DNA of 64,000 bases, taken from Caballeronia sp. SEWSISQ10-4 2 (GTDB taxonomy: Bacteria > Pseudomonadota > Gammaproteobacteria > Burkholderiales > Burkholderiaceae). The position numbers and the translations under genes were made by a program. Below are positions 21,582 through 31,820 of this stretch, in pieces; the first letter of the stretch is position 1; every line of letters begins with the position of its first letter. Location of the stretch: positions 45,559-109,558 of the forward strand of contig NZ_JALPRJ010000027.1 in NCBI RefSeq assembly GCF_030464885.1, written 5' to 3'. The notes below the pieces were generated by a model, which saw only the letters and a list, made by a program, of their open reading frames with translations, had not been told where the DNA came from and ran no database searches.

Positions 21582-22211
21582 CTAGCCGCCGAGTGCGTCC
21601 AGCTTGAACTGGACCAGTTGACGAGCGGACGTGTCGGACTTCGGCAGCGTGTCGAGCGCGGTCTTGTAGGCCGCGCGCGCGTCATCGCGTTTGCCTTCGG
21701 CTGCCAGCAGGTCGCCGCGACGATCCGAGACCACGCCCTTGAACGCGTCGAGCGGCGCGTCGTCGAGCACCTTCAGGCCTGCGTCGTAGGCTTTTTCGTC
21801 GAGCAGCAACAACGACAGCCGCAGTTTCGCGATCTGTTTGTATTCGGCGTCCTTCGCGTGGTCAGCGGCCCATTGCAGTTGTGCTTTAGCACCTGCGTTG
21901 TCGCCCGCGGCGTACAGCGATTTGGCGGCGGCGAGCGCCGTCATCTGCGCGTAAGCCGTGCCGCCGAACTTGTCTTCCATGTCCGTGGACACGCGGGTGA
22001 CCAGCGCCTTGTCAGTCGATGCCACTGCTTGCTGGACCTGATCGTAGAGCACCGCAGCTTCGGCAGCCTGCCGGCGCTGCCAGAAATTCCAGCCGTTCCA
22101 TCCTGCCGCGGCGACCAGCACCACGAGCACGATCCAGGTCGTGGAGTTGCCCCATTTGGCCCACCAGGCCTTCAGGTTTTCAAGTGATTCTTGTTCTTCG
22201 TGATAGCTCAT
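21582..22211 (-). CDS. yfgM: YfgM-like tetratricopeptide membrane protein
   Basis: YfgM is an inner-membrane protein with a periplasmic TPR domain. In E. coli it associates with PpiD and the Sec translocon. Visible here are a short cytosolic N-terminus (MSYHEEQESLENLKAWWAKW), one membrane segment (TTWIVLVVLVAAAGWNGWNF), and a helical-repeat domain with Ala-rich TPR pattern (GDNAGAKAQLQWAADHAKD). Length is 209 aa. It lies between hisS and bamB, with gaps of about 100–135 bp. The family is clear; its role in this organism is by analogy. Confidence 0.93.
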   Translation of the reverse strand: MSYHEEQESLENLKAWWAKWGNSTTWIVLVVLVAAAGWNGWNFWQRRQAAEAAVLYDQVQQAVASTDKALVTRVSTDMEDKFGGTAYAQMTALAAAKSLYAAGDNAGAKAQLQWAADHAKDAEYKQIAKLRLSLLLLDEKAYDAGLKVLDDAPLDAFKGVVSDRRGDLLAAEGKRDDARAAYKTALDTLPKSDTSARQLVQFKLDALGG

Positions 22212-22311
22212 GCCCTGCGTATTCCTTGACTGCTTTTGTGTTCGCGCGCAACGCCGCGCGCCGTTGTTTCAGGCCGCCGCACGGCTTTACACGCATGGCG
22301 CTGCCCGACAA

Positions 22312-23658
22312 TCAGTCGGCGCTGTCGTCGGCGGTTGCCACCATCGCATTGATTAGAAATTCGGTCAAGTCTTCCACCGGCACCGTGGCTTGCTCGTTCT
22401 TTTGACCCGTCGATTCGAGCGACGCACTGCGCAGCGGCTTCACGCCGACCATGCCCTGCGCCAGTTCGTTCTCGCCGAGCACAACGGCGAACGCCGCACC
22501 GCTTGCATCGGCTTTCTTCATCTGCGACTTGAAGCTCGACGGCGTGCCGTCGGAGCTGCAATGCAGAATGACGTCGAGACCGGTATCGCGCAGACGCTCG
22601 GCGATGATAAACGCCTGCTCCGCCGCCGCTTCGCCCTGGTGAACGACGTAGATGTCGGTCCCTTCCGGCGCCGGCACGAGATCTTCTTCTTTCAGCAATT
22701 CAAGAATGCGCTCGACACCCATCGCCCAGCCGCACGCCGCCGTCGCCTTGCCGCCCAGTTGCTCGATCAGAGGATCGTAGCGTCCACCGCCCGCGACCGT
22801 GCCCTGCGCGCCGAGCTTGTCGGTCACCCATTCGAACACGGTGAGGTTGTAGTAATCGAGGCCGCGAACCAGACGCGGATTGATCTTGAACGGAATGTTG
22901 TTCGCCTTGAGCAGGCGCTGAACGCCTTCGAAATGCGCAAGCGACTCGGGCCCGAGGAAATCGACGAGCTTCGGCGCGTTCTGCGCAATCTCCTGCATCG
23001 CCGGATTCTTGGTATCCAGCACGCGCAGCGGATTGGTATAGAGACGGCGCTTCGATTCTTCGTCGAGGGCATCGACGTGTTGTTCGAGATACGCGATCAA
23101 TTCCTGCCGATGCGCAGCACGCTCTTCCGGCTGGCCGAGCGAATTCAGCTCAAGCCGGATACCGGACAGGCCGAGATCGTCCCACAAACGCTGGCACATC
23201 ATGATGATTTCAGCGTCAGTGTCAGGACCTGCGAAGCCGAGCGCTTCCACGCCGACCTGGTAAAACTGCCGGTACCGCCCGCGCTGCGGACGTTCGTGGC
23301 GGAACATGGGGCCGATGTACCACAACCGTTTAGGGCCGTCGTAGAGCAGATTGTGTTCGATCGACGCACGCACCACGGCAGCCGTGTTCTCAGGGCGCAG
23401 CGTGAGATGCTCGCCGTTGAGCGCGTCGGTGAAACTGTACATTTCCTTCTCGACAATATCCGTCACCTCGCCAATGCCACGCGTGAACAACTGCGTATGC
23501 TCGACGATCGGCGTCCGGATGTTCTGATAGCCGTATGCGCGCAGCATCGACTTGACGGTGCTTTCGAAGAATTCCCACAACGCGGCATCCTGCGGGAGGA
23601 TGTCGTTCATGCCCTTCACGCCGCTCAGCTTCTCGAGCTTTTTCTTCTGTTCAGTCAT
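22312..23658 (-). CDS. hisS: histidyl-tRNA synthetase HisS
   Basis: Class II aminoacyl-tRNA synthetase charging tRNA-His. Motif 2 is [20 protein letters not shown]. The HisRS-specific loop is [16 protein letters not shown] and motif 3 is around [10 protein letters not shown]. The C-terminal anticodon-binding domain ([20 protein letters not shown]) is present, which distinguishes it from hisZ. The N-terminus is slightly extended and Lys-rich ([20 protein letters not shown]). It begins 6 bp after the ispG stop and is probably cotranscribed with ispG. Confidence 0.98.
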   Translation of the reverse strand: MTEQKKKLEKLSGVKGMNDILPQDAALWEFFESTVKSMLRAYGYQNIRTPIVEHTQLFTRGIGEVTDIVEKEMYSFTDALNGEHLTLRPENTAAVVRASIEHNLLYDGPKRLWYIGPMFRHERPQRGRYRQFYQVGVEALGFAGPDTDAEIIMMCQRLWDDLGLSGIRLELNSLGQPEERAAHRQELIAYLEQHVDALDEESKRRLYTNPLRVLDTKNPAMQEIAQNAPKLVDFLGPESLAHFEGVQRLLKANNIPFKINPRLVRGLDYYNLTVFEWVTDKLGAQGTVAGGGRYDPLIEQLGGKATAACGWAMGVERILELLKEEDLVPAPEGTDIYVVHQGEAAAEQAFIIAERLRDTGLDVILHCSSDGTPSSFKSQMKKADASGAAFAVVLGENELAQGMVGVKPLRSASLESTGQKNEQATVPVEDLTEFLINAMVATADDSAD

Positions 23659-23664
23659 CTGTCT

Positions 23665-24984
23665 TTAAAGTGTTTCTGCCTGCGCGGTTTCGCGCTTGCC
23701 GTAAGTGCGTGTGACGTACTCGCTGACGATTTGCTGGAAATCCTGAGCGATATGGTCGCCGCGCAGCGTCTTCACCTTCACGCCGTCGATAAACACCGGC
23801 GCCGCCGGATTCTCGCCCGACCCCGGCAAGCTGATGCCGATATTCGCCTGCTTCGACTCACCCGGCCCGTTCACAATGCAACCCATCACCGCGACGTGCA
23901 TTTTCTCGACGCCCGGGAATTGATCGCGCCATACGGGCATTTCGTTACGCAGATACGTCTGGATCTGCGACGCCAGTTCCTGGAACAACGTGCTGGTGGT
24001 GCGCCCGCAGCCGGGGCATGCGATCACCATCGGGGTGAACGAGCGCAAGCCCATGGTCTGCAGGATTTCCTGGCCGACGATCACTTCGCCGGTCCGCGCA
24101 CCGCCGGGTTCCGGCGTGAGCGAGATGCGGATCGTGTCGCCAATCCCTTCCTGCAGCAGCACCGACAACGCCGCCGTCGACGCGACGATACCCTTCGAAC
24201 CCATGCCCGCTTCGGTCAGGCCGAGGTGCAGCGCGAAGCTACAGCGCTTGGCCAGCTCGCGATACACCGCGATCAGGTCCTGCACGCCGCTCACCTTGCA
24301 CGACAGGATGATCTTGTCGCGCCCGAGTCCGAGTTCAACCGCGCGTTCTGCTGACCCGATCGCCGATTGAATCAGCGCTTCATACATCACGCTTTGCGCT
24401 TCCCACGGCGTGGGACGGGCTGCGTTTTCGTCCATCATCCGCGCTAGCAGGTCCTGGTCGAGGCTGCCCCAGTTCACGCCGATCCGCACCGGCTTATCGT
24501 AGCGTGCAGCCGCTTCGATCATCTGGGCGAACTGCGTGTCGCGTTTGGCTCCTGCGCCAACGTTGCCCGGATTGATCCGGTATTTCGACAGCGCTTCGGC
24601 GCAAGCCGGATAGTCCCGCAACAGCGTATGACCGTTGTAATGAAAATCGCCGACGAGCGGCACAGTCACGCCCATCCGGTCGAGCTGCTCGCGTACCGCG
24701 GGAACCGCGGCCGCAGCTTCAGGCGTATTCACCGTGATCCGCACCAGTTCCGAGCCGGCTTGCGCCAGTTCCTTGACCTGGATTGCCGTGCCGATGGCGT
24801 CGGCGGTGTCGGTGTTCGTCATCGACTGGACACGCACGGGCGCATCGCCGCCGATTGTCACGAGCTGGCCGCCCCAGCGTACGTCGACGGCATGCGACGC
24901 CCGCCGTTTCCACGATCCGCCGAAGACTGGCTCCGACGAACAAATCTTGCTTTCAATAAGGGGTTGTTGAGCTTTGGATTGCAT
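23665..24984 (-). CDS. ispG: 4-hydroxy-3-methylbut-2-enyl diphosphate synthase IspG
   Basis: IspG (GcpE) is the 4Fe-4S enzyme that converts MEcPP to HMBPP in the MEP isoprenoid pathway. It has the N-terminal TIM-barrel segment ([18 protein letters not shown]). The C-terminal cluster-binding cysteines lie in [19 protein letters not shown] and [11 protein letters not shown]. The Lys/Asn-rich [20 protein letters not shown] start resembles other betaproteobacterial IspGs. The ATG at 24984 was chosen; a longer frame to 25101 has no similarity. Length is 439 aa. Confidence 0.97.
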   Translation of the reverse strand: MQSKAQQPLIESKICSSEPVFGGSWKRRASHAVDVRWGGQLVTIGGDAPVRVQSMTNTDTADAIGTAIQVKELAQAGSELVRITVNTPEAAAAVPAVREQLDRMGVTVPLVGDFHYNGHTLLRDYPACAEALSKYRINPGNVGAGAKRDTQFAQMIEAAARYDKPVRIGVNWGSLDQDLLARMMDENAARPTPWEAQSVMYEALIQSAIGSAERAVELGLGRDKIILSCKVSGVQDLIAVYRELAKRCSFALHLGLTEAGMGSKGIVASTAALSVLLQEGIGDTIRISLTPEPGGARTGEVIVGQEILQTMGLRSFTPMVIACPGCGRTTSTLFQELASQIQTYLRNEMPVWRDQFPGVEKMHVAVMGCIVNGPGESKQANIGISLPGSGENPAAPVFIDGVKVKTLRGDHIAQDFQQIVSEYVTRTYGKRETAQAETL

Positions 24985-25148
24985 CGAAAGACCCTTTGCG
25001 CCGCCGGCTATCACACGGTGACGCGTATCTGGACATGAATGAGACTCGAGGACATAAAACGACGCCGCCACCTTTGCGACGCCCTGATGAAATCTTCGCA
25101 CAACTCCGTGTCAAGGCTGAGAATCAAGGCTGAGAATCGGGCCTGAAC

Positions 25149-26315
25149 TCAGGGCAGCGAAAAACGGGCGACGTTGCCCTTCGCCGGGCCGAATTTGGCT
25201 GGATCAACGGGTTGTCCGTCGAATGTCAGCGTATCGAGACCCGCCCGATTTCCAACCGTGATCTTGAACGGCGCGTCGCCTGCCACTCGTTGCACGCTGC
25301 CAGCCTTGACCAGGCCTGAAAACACTTCCTTGCCATCCTTCTGGCGCACGCTGAACCAGCTGTCGCTCGCCACCTTGAATTCAAGTTCGTTGGCGCCGGA
25401 CCCCACCGAAGCAGCCGCTGAGGCCGTAGCAATCACGTCTGCCTGCGGCACAGGTTTCGTCGAACTCGCGACCGGCGGACTGACCGGAGCACTTGCGCTT
25501 TGTGCATGCGCGGCGGCGCCCTGAACGGCCGTAATCGTCGATGAAGAAGCGGGGAGCGCATTCGTGCCCAGTGGACTTGGCATCGGTTGCGCACCGGCCA
25601 CATTCGCCGGCGCTTCCGTAGCAGCCTCGCCCGATGCAACCGACCCCGTGTTCGCTGTTGTTTCCTCGGTGGCCGCCACCGAGGAACTCGCGCTTGTCTC
25701 GCCGCTCGTTGCCTGGGTCGCACCGTTGGCGCTAGCCTTCAACCGGGCAAGCCACGCGGCGGAATCCCCGCCCGTGTGCCACATAGCGAGTGCGATCACC
25801 GCGACAATCACCGCCGCGACGCCCCACAGCCACGACCGGCGCCTCGGCGAGCTGCCGAGCGGCACGGAAACGCGACCACGCGGCAAGCCCGCACCGGACG
25901 ATGCCGGCAGCGACAAATTCTGCTCGACCGGACCGCTCGCATGACGCAACGCGGCCGTGAACGGTGCGGGATCGGCGCCCATGATTTTCGCGTAACTGCG
26001 GACGATGCCCGTTGCAAAGTTCCGGTCGGGGAATAGGCTGAGGTCGCCGCTCTCGAGCGCACGCAGTTTCTGCGGCGATACCTTCAATCGAGCGGATACA
26101 TCGTCGAGTGACCAGTTTTTCGCTTCTCGAAGCTGCGTAAGACGCGCACCGACCGCTGCGACCGAATCGAGATTCACTGCCTGGATGTCGCCCGGCGCGG
26201 CATTGGCGACGCTCGCGGTGTTCTCGGGCTCACTGCCGGGCAGAGCTCCGGCCTGACTGCCAGATTGGCCAGCTTTATGAGCGCCGAAAGGCGTCGGGTG
26301 CTGCGGCTCACTCAT
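25149..26315 (-). CDS. rodZ: RodZ-like cell-shape protein (HTH, one membrane span)
   Basis: RodZ links MreB to the membrane and shapes the rod. The N-terminal Xre-type HTH (VGARLTQLREAKNWSLDDVS, then ARLKVSPQKLRALESGDLSL) spans about residues 55–125. A basic linker and one membrane segment (WLWGVAAVIVAVIALAMW) follow near residue 175. A long Ala/Ser/Thr/Val-rich periplasmic linker of about 130 residues and a C-terminal DUF4115-like beta domain (LEFKVASDSWFSVRQKDGKE) complete it. Length is 388 aa. The ATG is preceded by GAGGAAATTGG. Position between rlmN and ispG is the conserved one. Confidence 0.92.
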   Translation of the reverse strand: MSEPQHPTPFGAHKAGQSGSQAGALPGSEPENTASVANAAPGDIQAVNLDSVAAVGARLTQLREAKNWSLDDVSARLKVSPQKLRALESGDLSLFPDRNFATGIVRSYAKIMGADPAPFTAALRHASGPVEQNLSLPASSGAGLPRGRVSVPLGSSPRRRSWLWGVAAVIVAVIALAMWHTGGDSAAWLARLKASANGATQATSGETSASSSVAATEETTANTGSVASGEAATEAPANVAGAQPMPSPLGTNALPASSSTITAVQGAAAHAQSASAPVSPPVASSTKPVPQADVIATASAAASVGSGANELEFKVASDSWFSVRQKDGKEVFSGLVKAGSVQRVAGDAPFKITVGNRAGLDTLTFDGQPVDPAKFGPAKGNVARFSLP

Positions 26316-26551
26316 CCCAATTTCCTCGCATCGATTCTTTTTTGTCGCTGTTCAGCTTCGTCGCTGACCATGGCACCACCGCACGGTACAACCGAGCCGG
26401 TGTTGCAGACCGCTTTATAACAAAATGCACGGCTTTGTGTGCCGCCTTCGATCGTTTATTGCCGGAATTTCCGGTTTTTTCGCTGAATGAGGCGCTGCAG
26501 GTCGGCAGCGCACACATCCCGCTTATCGTCCTGCTTACCATCTCACTTCCA

Positions 26552-27694
26552 TCAGACAGCGCGAACCTCGATAACCTTCGCCGTTTTGCCCATGCGCTGC
26601 GCGAGCCGGGTACGGTCCTGCACCGCGCCGGCCAACTGCCCGCATGCCGCGTCGATATCGTCGCCCCGCGTCTTGCGCACCGTTGTCACCACGCCAGCGT
26701 CGATCAGCACCTGCGCGAATCGCTTGATTTGTTCGTTGCTTGAGCGCGTCAAACCGGACTCGGGGAACGGATTGAACGGGATCAGGTTGAATTTGCACGG
26801 CACGTCGCGCGTGAGTGCGACCAGCTCACGCGCATGCGCTTCGCTGTCGTTCACGCCGTCGAGCATGCAGTATTCAAAGGTGATGAAATCTCGCGGCGCC
26901 ACTTTCAGGTAGCGCTGGCACGCCGCCATCAGTTCACGCAGCGGATATTTCTTGTTCAGCGGCACGAGCATGTCGCGCAGCGGATCGTTCGGTGCGTGAA
27001 GCGACACAGCGAGCGCCACCGGCAAATCTGCACCAAGACGGTCCATCATGGGCACCACGCCGGAGGTGGACAGCGTCACCCGGCGACGCGACAACCCGTA
27101 CGCGTTGTCGTCGAGCATCAGCCGCATGGCCGGCACCACGGCGTCGTAATTGAGCAGCGGCTCACCCATGCCCATCATCACAACGTTGGTTACCACGCGG
27201 TCGGCCTTGCCATTATTGGGCGCGCCGTAACTGTCACTCTTCGACGCACGCAACGCGAATTCGGCCATGCGCAACTGGCCGATGATCTCGCCCGTACTCA
27301 GGTTGCGCGAAAAACCCTGCTTGCCGGTCGAGCAAAACCGGCAATTCACAGCGCACCCCGCTTGCGATGAAACGCACAGCGTGCCGCGATTTTCTTCCGG
27401 AATATAGACGGTCTCGACCGCGTTGCTGTTACCCACGTCGATCAGCCACTTGCGTGTGCCGTCGGTGGAAACGTGGTCGGTCATGATGGCGGGCATGTCC
27501 AGAGTTGCCCGGCCTTTTAATTTTTCACGCAGCGATTTCGCCAGATCTGTCATGCCGTCGAAGTCGTCGACACCGAACTGGTGAATCCAGCGTTGCAATT
27601 GCTTGGCGCGAAACGGCTTTTCGCCCAGGCTATCGCAATAAGCGACGAGCCCGGCGGCATCGAGGTCGAGAAGGTTGACGGTGGAGGCTGTCAT
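26552..27694 (-). CDS. rlmN: dual-specificity rRNA/tRNA methyltransferase RlmN
   Basis: Radical SAM enzyme that methylates C2 of A2503 in 23S rRNA and of A37 in some tRNAs. The radical SAM cysteines are in [17 protein letters not shown] (CxxxCxxC), near residue 115. The N-terminal accessory domain ([20 protein letters not shown]) and the [16 protein letters not shown] motif are present. A catalytic-type Cys lies in the C-terminal [17 protein letters not shown]. Length is 380 aa. It follows ndk by about 100 bp and is probably cotranscribed. Confidence 0.98.
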   Translation of the reverse strand: MTASTVNLLDLDAAGLVAYCDSLGEKPFRAKQLQRWIHQFGVDDFDGMTDLAKSLREKLKGRATLDMPAIMTDHVSTDGTRKWLIDVGNSNAVETVYIPEENRGTLCVSSQAGCAVNCRFCSTGKQGFSRNLSTGEIIGQLRMAEFALRASKSDSYGAPNNGKADRVVTNVVMMGMGEPLLNYDAVVPAMRLMLDDNAYGLSRRRVTLSTSGVVPMMDRLGADLPVALAVSLHAPNDPLRDMLVPLNKKYPLRELMAACQRYLKVAPRDFITFEYCMLDGVNDSEAHARELVALTRDVPCKFNLIPFNPFPESGLTRSSNEQIKRFAQVLIDAGVVTTVRKTRGDDIDAACGQLAGAVQDRTRLAQRMGKTAKVIEVRAV

Positions 27695-27793
27695 TTCGAT
27701 TCTGCCATTTCCTTACTGAGCGAAGCCCGGAACGCGTTCTGAGCCGCGTTCCAGGTATTTCGCGCCAATTCCTGCGATAAATCTACTCCCGAA

Positions 27794-28219
27794 TCAACGC
27801 GAATAAACGTTCACTTCGGGGAAGAAGAAAGCGATTTCCTGACGTGCGGTTTCCGCGGCGTCCGAACCGTGCACGGCGTTAGCGTCGATGCTGTCCGCGA
27901 AATCAGAGCGGATCGTGCCCTTGTCCGCCTTCTTCGGATCCGTTGCGCCCATCAGGTCGCGATTCGTCAGGATGGCGTTTTCGCCTTCCAGCGCCTGGAT
28001 CATCACGGGACCCGAAATCATGAATTCGACGAGGTCCTTGAAGAACGGACGCGCAGCGTGAACTGCGTAGAACTTTTCAGCATCAGCGCGCGACAAATGG
28101 ACCATGCGAGCCGCGATGATCTTGAGGCCAGCTTGCTCAAAGCGGCTGTAGATCTGACCGATCACATTCTTTGCCACTGCATCCGGTTTAATAATCGACA
28201 GGGTGCGCTCGATCGCCAT
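27794..28219 (-). CDS. ndk: nucleoside diphosphate kinase Ndk
   Basis: Ndk transfers the gamma phosphate of ATP to nucleoside diphosphates. The protein of 141 aa starts [20 protein letters not shown] and contains the catalytic His in [20 protein letters not shown]. The ATG at 28219 is chosen because GGAG lies 9–10 nt upstream; the frame runs four codons further without support. It is the first gene of the long minus-strand block. Confidence 0.98.
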   Translation of the reverse strand: MAIERTLSIIKPDAVAKNVIGQIYSRFEQAGLKIIAARMVHLSRADAEKFYAVHAARPFFKDLVEFMISGPVMIQALEGENAILTNRDLMGATDPKKADKGTIRSDFADSIDANAVHGSDAAETARQEIAFFFPEVNVYSR

Positions 28220-28626
28220 GAAAAACTCCAAAAAATGAACGGGTTACGAATATAAATGAATCGACAATTGTAGCACGAAGCGTTGTATGATTGCGATGGA
28301 AACCTTACGGCTTCGTAAGCATCAAAGTATGAAACAAGCGCGAAGCGGCTATGCAACGACAATGAAACGGGCGGTAATTTTACCGGTCTGAGTAGTGCGC
28401 AGCAGCATCATTGATTTCGGTGCAAGATAGGTCCATATCTAGTGCCGGAAGGTGCTCTCGGGCCCGCAGCGTACAATGCAAGCCGAAGGTTTCGCGGCAA
28501 TCGTCTGACAAAGCCGCTGGACTGCTGAAAGTCGTGCTTACTCACGGCGAAGTCGAAGTTTTACGGCAAATCAAGCCGGTGTTTTTGAACCAGATGGCTT
28601 TACACAAGTTTAGGCAAGGAGAAACC
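28220..28626. other. 407-bp divergent promoter region, ndk / BI-1 gene
   Basis: No gene found. The plus-strand frame of the downstream membrane protein stays open back to 28411, but the 72 extra codons have no family similarity and no ribosome-binding site, unlike the ATG at 28627. Promoters for both flanking genes are expected here. A TTGAAC/TTTACA-like -35 lies at about 28,585–28,605 without a convincing -10. Confidence 0.6.
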
Positions 28627-29325
28627 ATGAACGAATCCCCTTACAGTTTTGGCCGCAGCGGTAGCGTAACGTCGGCCGAAACCCGCAATCGCGTCCTACG
28701 GAACACGTACTGGCTGCTCGCGCTTTCCATGGTCCCAACAGTCCTGGGTGCGTGGGTCGGCGTGGCAACGGGCTTCTCCCTGTTTGCGGCCACCAGTCCG
28801 GCCATGAGTTTCATCGCGTTCATGGCAATCGCATTCGGCTTCATGTTCGCCATCGAGCGGACAAAGAACAGCAGCATTGGCGTGTTCGTGCTGCTCGGCT
28901 TCACGTTCTTCATGGGCCTGATGCTGTCGCGTCTGCTGAGCTTCATCCTCGGCTACACGAACGGGCCGCAGCTCATCATGATGGCGTTTGGTGGCACTGG
29001 TGTGATCTTCGCCGCCATGGCGACTATCGCGACCGTCAGCAAGCGTGACTTTTCCGGACTTGGCAAGTGGCTCTTCATGGGCGTACTGGTACTGCTGCTG
29101 GCCGCGTTTGCGAACGTCTTCCTGCACCTGCCGGCCTTGATGCTGACGGTATCGGTGCTGGCCATCGTGATCTTCTCGGCGTACATGCTGTTCGACGTCC
29201 AGCGGGTAGTGAATGGCGGTGAAACGAATTACATCAGCGCGGCGCTCGCGATCTATCTCGACTTGTACAACGTGTTCACGAACCTGTTGATGCTGCTCGG
29301 CATCTTCGGCGGCAACCGGAACTGA
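28627..29325 (+). CDS. BI-1/YccA family inner-membrane protein
   Basis: Bax inhibitor-1/YccA family protein with seven hydrophobic segments. It opens MNESPYSFGRSGSVTSAETR (cytosolic). Membrane segments follow, for example LLALSMVPTVLGAWVGVATG, and a C-terminal part with the family-typical ISAALAIYLDLYNVFTNLL. In E. coli, YccA interacts with FtsH and protects SecY; the present role is inferred. GGAG upstream of 28627 fixes the start. Length is 232 aa. It is monocistronic with a terminator. Confidence 0.93.
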   Translation: MNESPYSFGRSGSVTSAETRNRVLRNTYWLLALSMVPTVLGAWVGVATGFSLFAATSPAMSFIAFMAIAFGFMFAIERTKNSSIGVFVLLGFTFFMGLMLSRLLSFILGYTNGPQLIMMAFGGTGVIFAAMATIATVSKRDFSGLGKWLFMGVLVLLLAAFANVFLHLPALMLTVSVLAIVIFSAYMLFDVQRVVNGGETNYISAALAIYLDLYNVFTNLLMLLGIFGGNRN

Positions 29326-29346
29326 TTGCGCGTTAGCCTCTCTAGT

Positions 29347-29382
29347 AAAAGAAAACCGGCCTTTTCCAAGGCCGGTTTTTTT
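29347..29382 (+). terminator. terminator of the BI-1 family gene
   Basis: AAAACCGGCCTT–TTCC–AAGGCCGGTTTT stem followed by a T-run. It also marks the left limit of the inserted element. Confidence 0.92.
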
Positions 29383-29394
29383 ATCAGGTTGCGC

Positions 29395-30635
29395 GAAAGA
29401 CCTCGGCCTTCAGGCCGGAGATGGACAGCGCGCCAGATGATTGCCTGAGTGGCTTAGGAACACTTATACTGTATGTATGAACAGTGTTCCCGCTAAAACG
29501 ACCCGAACCCTGCGCTTGCGCCTGAAGGATAAGCACGCCGTTTTTCTGCGTGAGCAAGCTCGGGAAGTGAACTTCGTGTGGAACTACTGTAATGAGTTAG
29601 CGCTGAAGATCCTTCAGCGTGAAGCACGCTTTTGCTCCGCTTATGACCTGCACCGCTACACCACCGGCGCAACGAAGCAGGGTCTGTCGTTGCACTCGCA
29701 GACCGTGCAGGCCATAGCCGAAGAACTGGTGAGGCGCCGCCGTCAGTTCAGCAAGCGCCGCCTGGCCTGGCGCAAGAGCGGCGGCGCGCGCCGCTCACTG
29801 GGCTGGATTCCAGTCAAGGCGTCAGCGCTGCGCTACAAGGATGGGCAGGTTTGGTATGGCGCCCGAGCATTGTCGTTGTGGGACAGTTATGGCCTGCACC
29901 TGTACGAACTGGGCACCGGCAGCTTTAGCGAGGACAGCCGCGCTCGCTGGTACCTGAACGTCACCGTGAAGCTGAAACGCCGCGCGCGCAGTACGACGAG
30001 CCGGTCCGTTGGGATCGACCTGGGACTGAAGGAGTTTGCCACCCTGAGCGAGGGCCGCAAGCTCGAGGCACACCGGTTCTATCGCGACCTGGAGCCAGCG
30101 CTGGGCGTTGCTCAGCGCGCGAAGAACAAGCGCAGGGTTAGCGCCTTGCACGCGAAAATCGCCAATCGGCGCAAGGATGCGTTACACAAATTCAGCACCG
30201 CGCTCGCGCGCGAGTACGGTGCCATCTTCGTGGGCAATGTGAACGCCTCCGCCCTGGCGCGGACCGGCATGGCGAAGTCCGTGCTGGATGCGCGCTGGAG
30301 TGCGTTTCGAACCATGCTGCAGTACAAATGCGCTGACGCAGGCGTGTGGTTCGAGGAAATCAACGAAGCGTTTTCAACCCAGACCTGCTCGTGCTGCACA
30401 AGCCGCACGGGGCCGAAAGGTATCGCAGGTCTTGGAATAAGGCAATGGGAGTGCCGTGTCTGTGGCGCGCTCCACGACCGCGACATCAATGCTGCTCGAA
30501 ACATCCTGGCGACGGGGATGCGACAGGCGGATACGCGCGTCGGGGAGTTGCAAGACGGCCTTGCGTCAACCCATGCTGCGGCCGGACGTGGCCGTCTTGC
30601 AGAAGGAATCCCGGTCCTTTAGGGCCGGGAGGACG
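29395..30635 (+). mobile_element. IS200/IS605-group element with tnpB only (IS1341 type)
   Basis: The element consists of one tnpB-like gene between two subterminal hairpins. The left is CGGCC–TTCA–GGCCG at 29,405–29,417 and the right is CCCGGTCC–TTTA–GGGCCGGG at 30,610–30,629. The right hairpin overlaps the end of the coding frame, as usual in this group. There is no tnpA, so it depends on a transposase elsewhere. It lies between the terminator of the BI-1 gene and the aroC stop codon. Exact ends, insertion tetramer and target are not resolvable without an empty-site comparison. Confidence 0.75.
29477..30622 (+). CDS. tnpB: TnpB-like RNA-guided nuclease / IS605-family accessory protein
   Basis: 381 aa from the ATG at 29477 (MNSVPAKTTRTLRLRLKD). 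The N-terminal helical domain is typical (LREQAREVNFVWNYCNELAL). The RuvC fold is present: RuvC-I Asp at about D181 in SVGIDLGLKEFA, and RuvC-III in LHDRDINAARNIL (D334/D336). A zinc finger uses CSCC (C304, C307) and CRVC (C326, C329). At the canonical RuvC-II Glu position the sequence reads IFVGNVNAS, so the Glu is absent; a Glu pair (FEEINEAFSTQ, E293/E294) nearby may substitute. The 3' end with its hairpin would encode the guide RNA scaffold. The GC-rich codon use is similar to its neighbours, so the element is well ameliorated or from a relative. Confidence 0.88.
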   Translation: MNSVPAKTTRTLRLRLKDKHAVFLREQAREVNFVWNYCNELALKILQREARFCSAYDLHRYTTGATKQGLSLHSQTVQAIAEELVRRRRQFSKRRLAWRKSGGARRSLGWIPVKASALRYKDGQVWYGARALSLWDSYGLHLYELGTGSFSEDSRARWYLNVTVKLKRRARSTTSRSVGIDLGLKEFATLSEGRKLEAHRFYRDLEPALGVAQRAKNKRRVSALHAKIANRRKDALHKFSTALAREYGAIFVGNVNASALARTGMAKSVLDARWSAFRTMLQYKCADAGVWFEEINEAFSTQTCSCCTSRTGPKGIAGLGIRQWECRVCGALHDRDINAARNILATGMRQADTRVGELQDGLASTHAAAGRGRLAEGIPVL

Positions 30636-31739
30636 TCAATTGGCGATATGCGCAGCGATATGAGGCGTCGTCGTCACCACATCGCCGTTCTGCGCACGGT
30701 GCCGCAACGCATGATCGATCAGCACGAGCGCGAGCAGCGCTTCAGCAATAGGCGTAGCGCGAATGCCAACGCACGGATCATGGCGGCCGAAGGTTTCGAC
30801 TGTCGCTGAATGACCGGCTTTATCGATGGATTCACGCGGCGTGCGGATGCTCGACGTCGGTTTGATGGCGATCGATACGGTAATGTCCTGGCCACTCGAA
30901 ATGCCGCCGAGCACACCTCCCGCATTGTTCGCGGCGAACCCCGCAGGCGTCATTTCGTCACCATGAACCGAACCGCGTTGCGCGACGCTGGCGAAGCCCG
31001 CGCCGATCTCAACGCCTTTCACCGCGTTGATGCCCATCATCGCTTTTGCGATATCGGCGTCGAGGCGGTCATAAAGCGGTTCGCCCAGCCCCGCCGGCAC
31101 ACCCGTCGCCATTACGCCGATGCGCGCGCCGATGGAATCACCATCCTTGCGCAGCGCGTCCATGTACTCCTCGAGACGCGGCACGATGTCCGCATTCGGC
31201 GAGAAAAACGGGTTTTCGCGCACGTGTTCCCAAGCGATAAACGGAATTGCGATCTCACCCAGCGCGCTCATGAAGCCGCGTGTTTCGATGCCCATTCGTT
31301 CACGCAGCCATTTCTTCGCTACGGCGCCGGCAGCCACAGTCGGCGCAGTCAGCCGCGCCGACGAACGTCCACCGCCGCGATAATCGCGGATGCCGTACTT
31401 CTGCCAATAGGTGTAATCGGCGTGCCCTGGACGGAAAGTCTCGACGATATTGCCGTAATCCTTGCTGCGCTGATCCGTATTCCGAATCAGCAGCGCGATA
31501 GGCGTGCCGGTCGTCTTGCCTTCGAACACACCGGATAGAATCTCGACCTGATCGGCTTCCTGACGTTGCGTCACATGCCGCGACGTGCCGGGTTTGCGCC
31601 GGTCCAGTTCGATCTGAATATCCGCCTCCGATAGTTCCATGCCCGGCGGGCAGCCGTCGATCACGCAGCCGATCGCGGGACCGTGCGACTCGCCGAAGTT
31701 CGTGACGGTGAAAAGCGTGCCGAGAGTATTGCCGGACAT
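30636..31739 (-). CDS. aroC: chorismate synthase AroC
   Basis: AroC converts EPSP to chorismate, the last step of the shikimate pathway. It opens [20 protein letters not shown] and contains [20 protein letters not shown] and [16 protein letters not shown], the FMN-binding signatures. The C-terminal [17 protein letters not shown] is normal. Length is 367 aa, so the protein appears complete. The end of the tnpB element lies against its TGA codon without changing it. The natural terminator of aroC is therefore now separated from it or replaced by the element's hairpin. Confidence 0.97.
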   Translation of the reverse strand: MSGNTLGTLFTVTNFGESHGPAIGCVIDGCPPGMELSEADIQIELDRRKPGTSRHVTQRQEADQVEILSGVFEGKTTGTPIALLIRNTDQRSKDYGNIVETFRPGHADYTYWQKYGIRDYRGGGRSSARLTAPTVAAGAVAKKWLRERMGIETRGFMSALGEIAIPFIAWEHVRENPFFSPNADIVPRLEEYMDALRKDGDSIGARIGVMATGVPAGLGEPLYDRLDADIAKAMMGINAVKGVEIGAGFASVAQRGSVHGDEMTPAGFAANNAGGVLGGISSGQDITVSIAIKPTSSIRTPRESIDKAGHSATVETFGRHDPCVGIRATPIAEALLALVLIDHALRHRAQNGDVVTTTPHIAAHIAN

Positions 31740-31820
31740 GAGCGTCGTCCTGAAAGAGCGAAAGATGCAATATTATGCCAGCCGAGCGCCCTTTGAGTCC
31801 CCTCGCGCCCCGCTCAAGGC

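Noticed and set aside
26308..26541. Minus-strand 77-residue frame overlapping the rodZ start
   Set aside because: It has no recognised similarity. Its end contains the rodZ ribosome-binding site and overlaps the rodZ ATG, and its composition is not protein-like over its length.
28411..28626. In-frame extension of the BI-1 gene, 72 codons
   Set aside because: No family similarity and no ribosome-binding site. The ATG at 28627 has GGAG and matches the family N-terminus.
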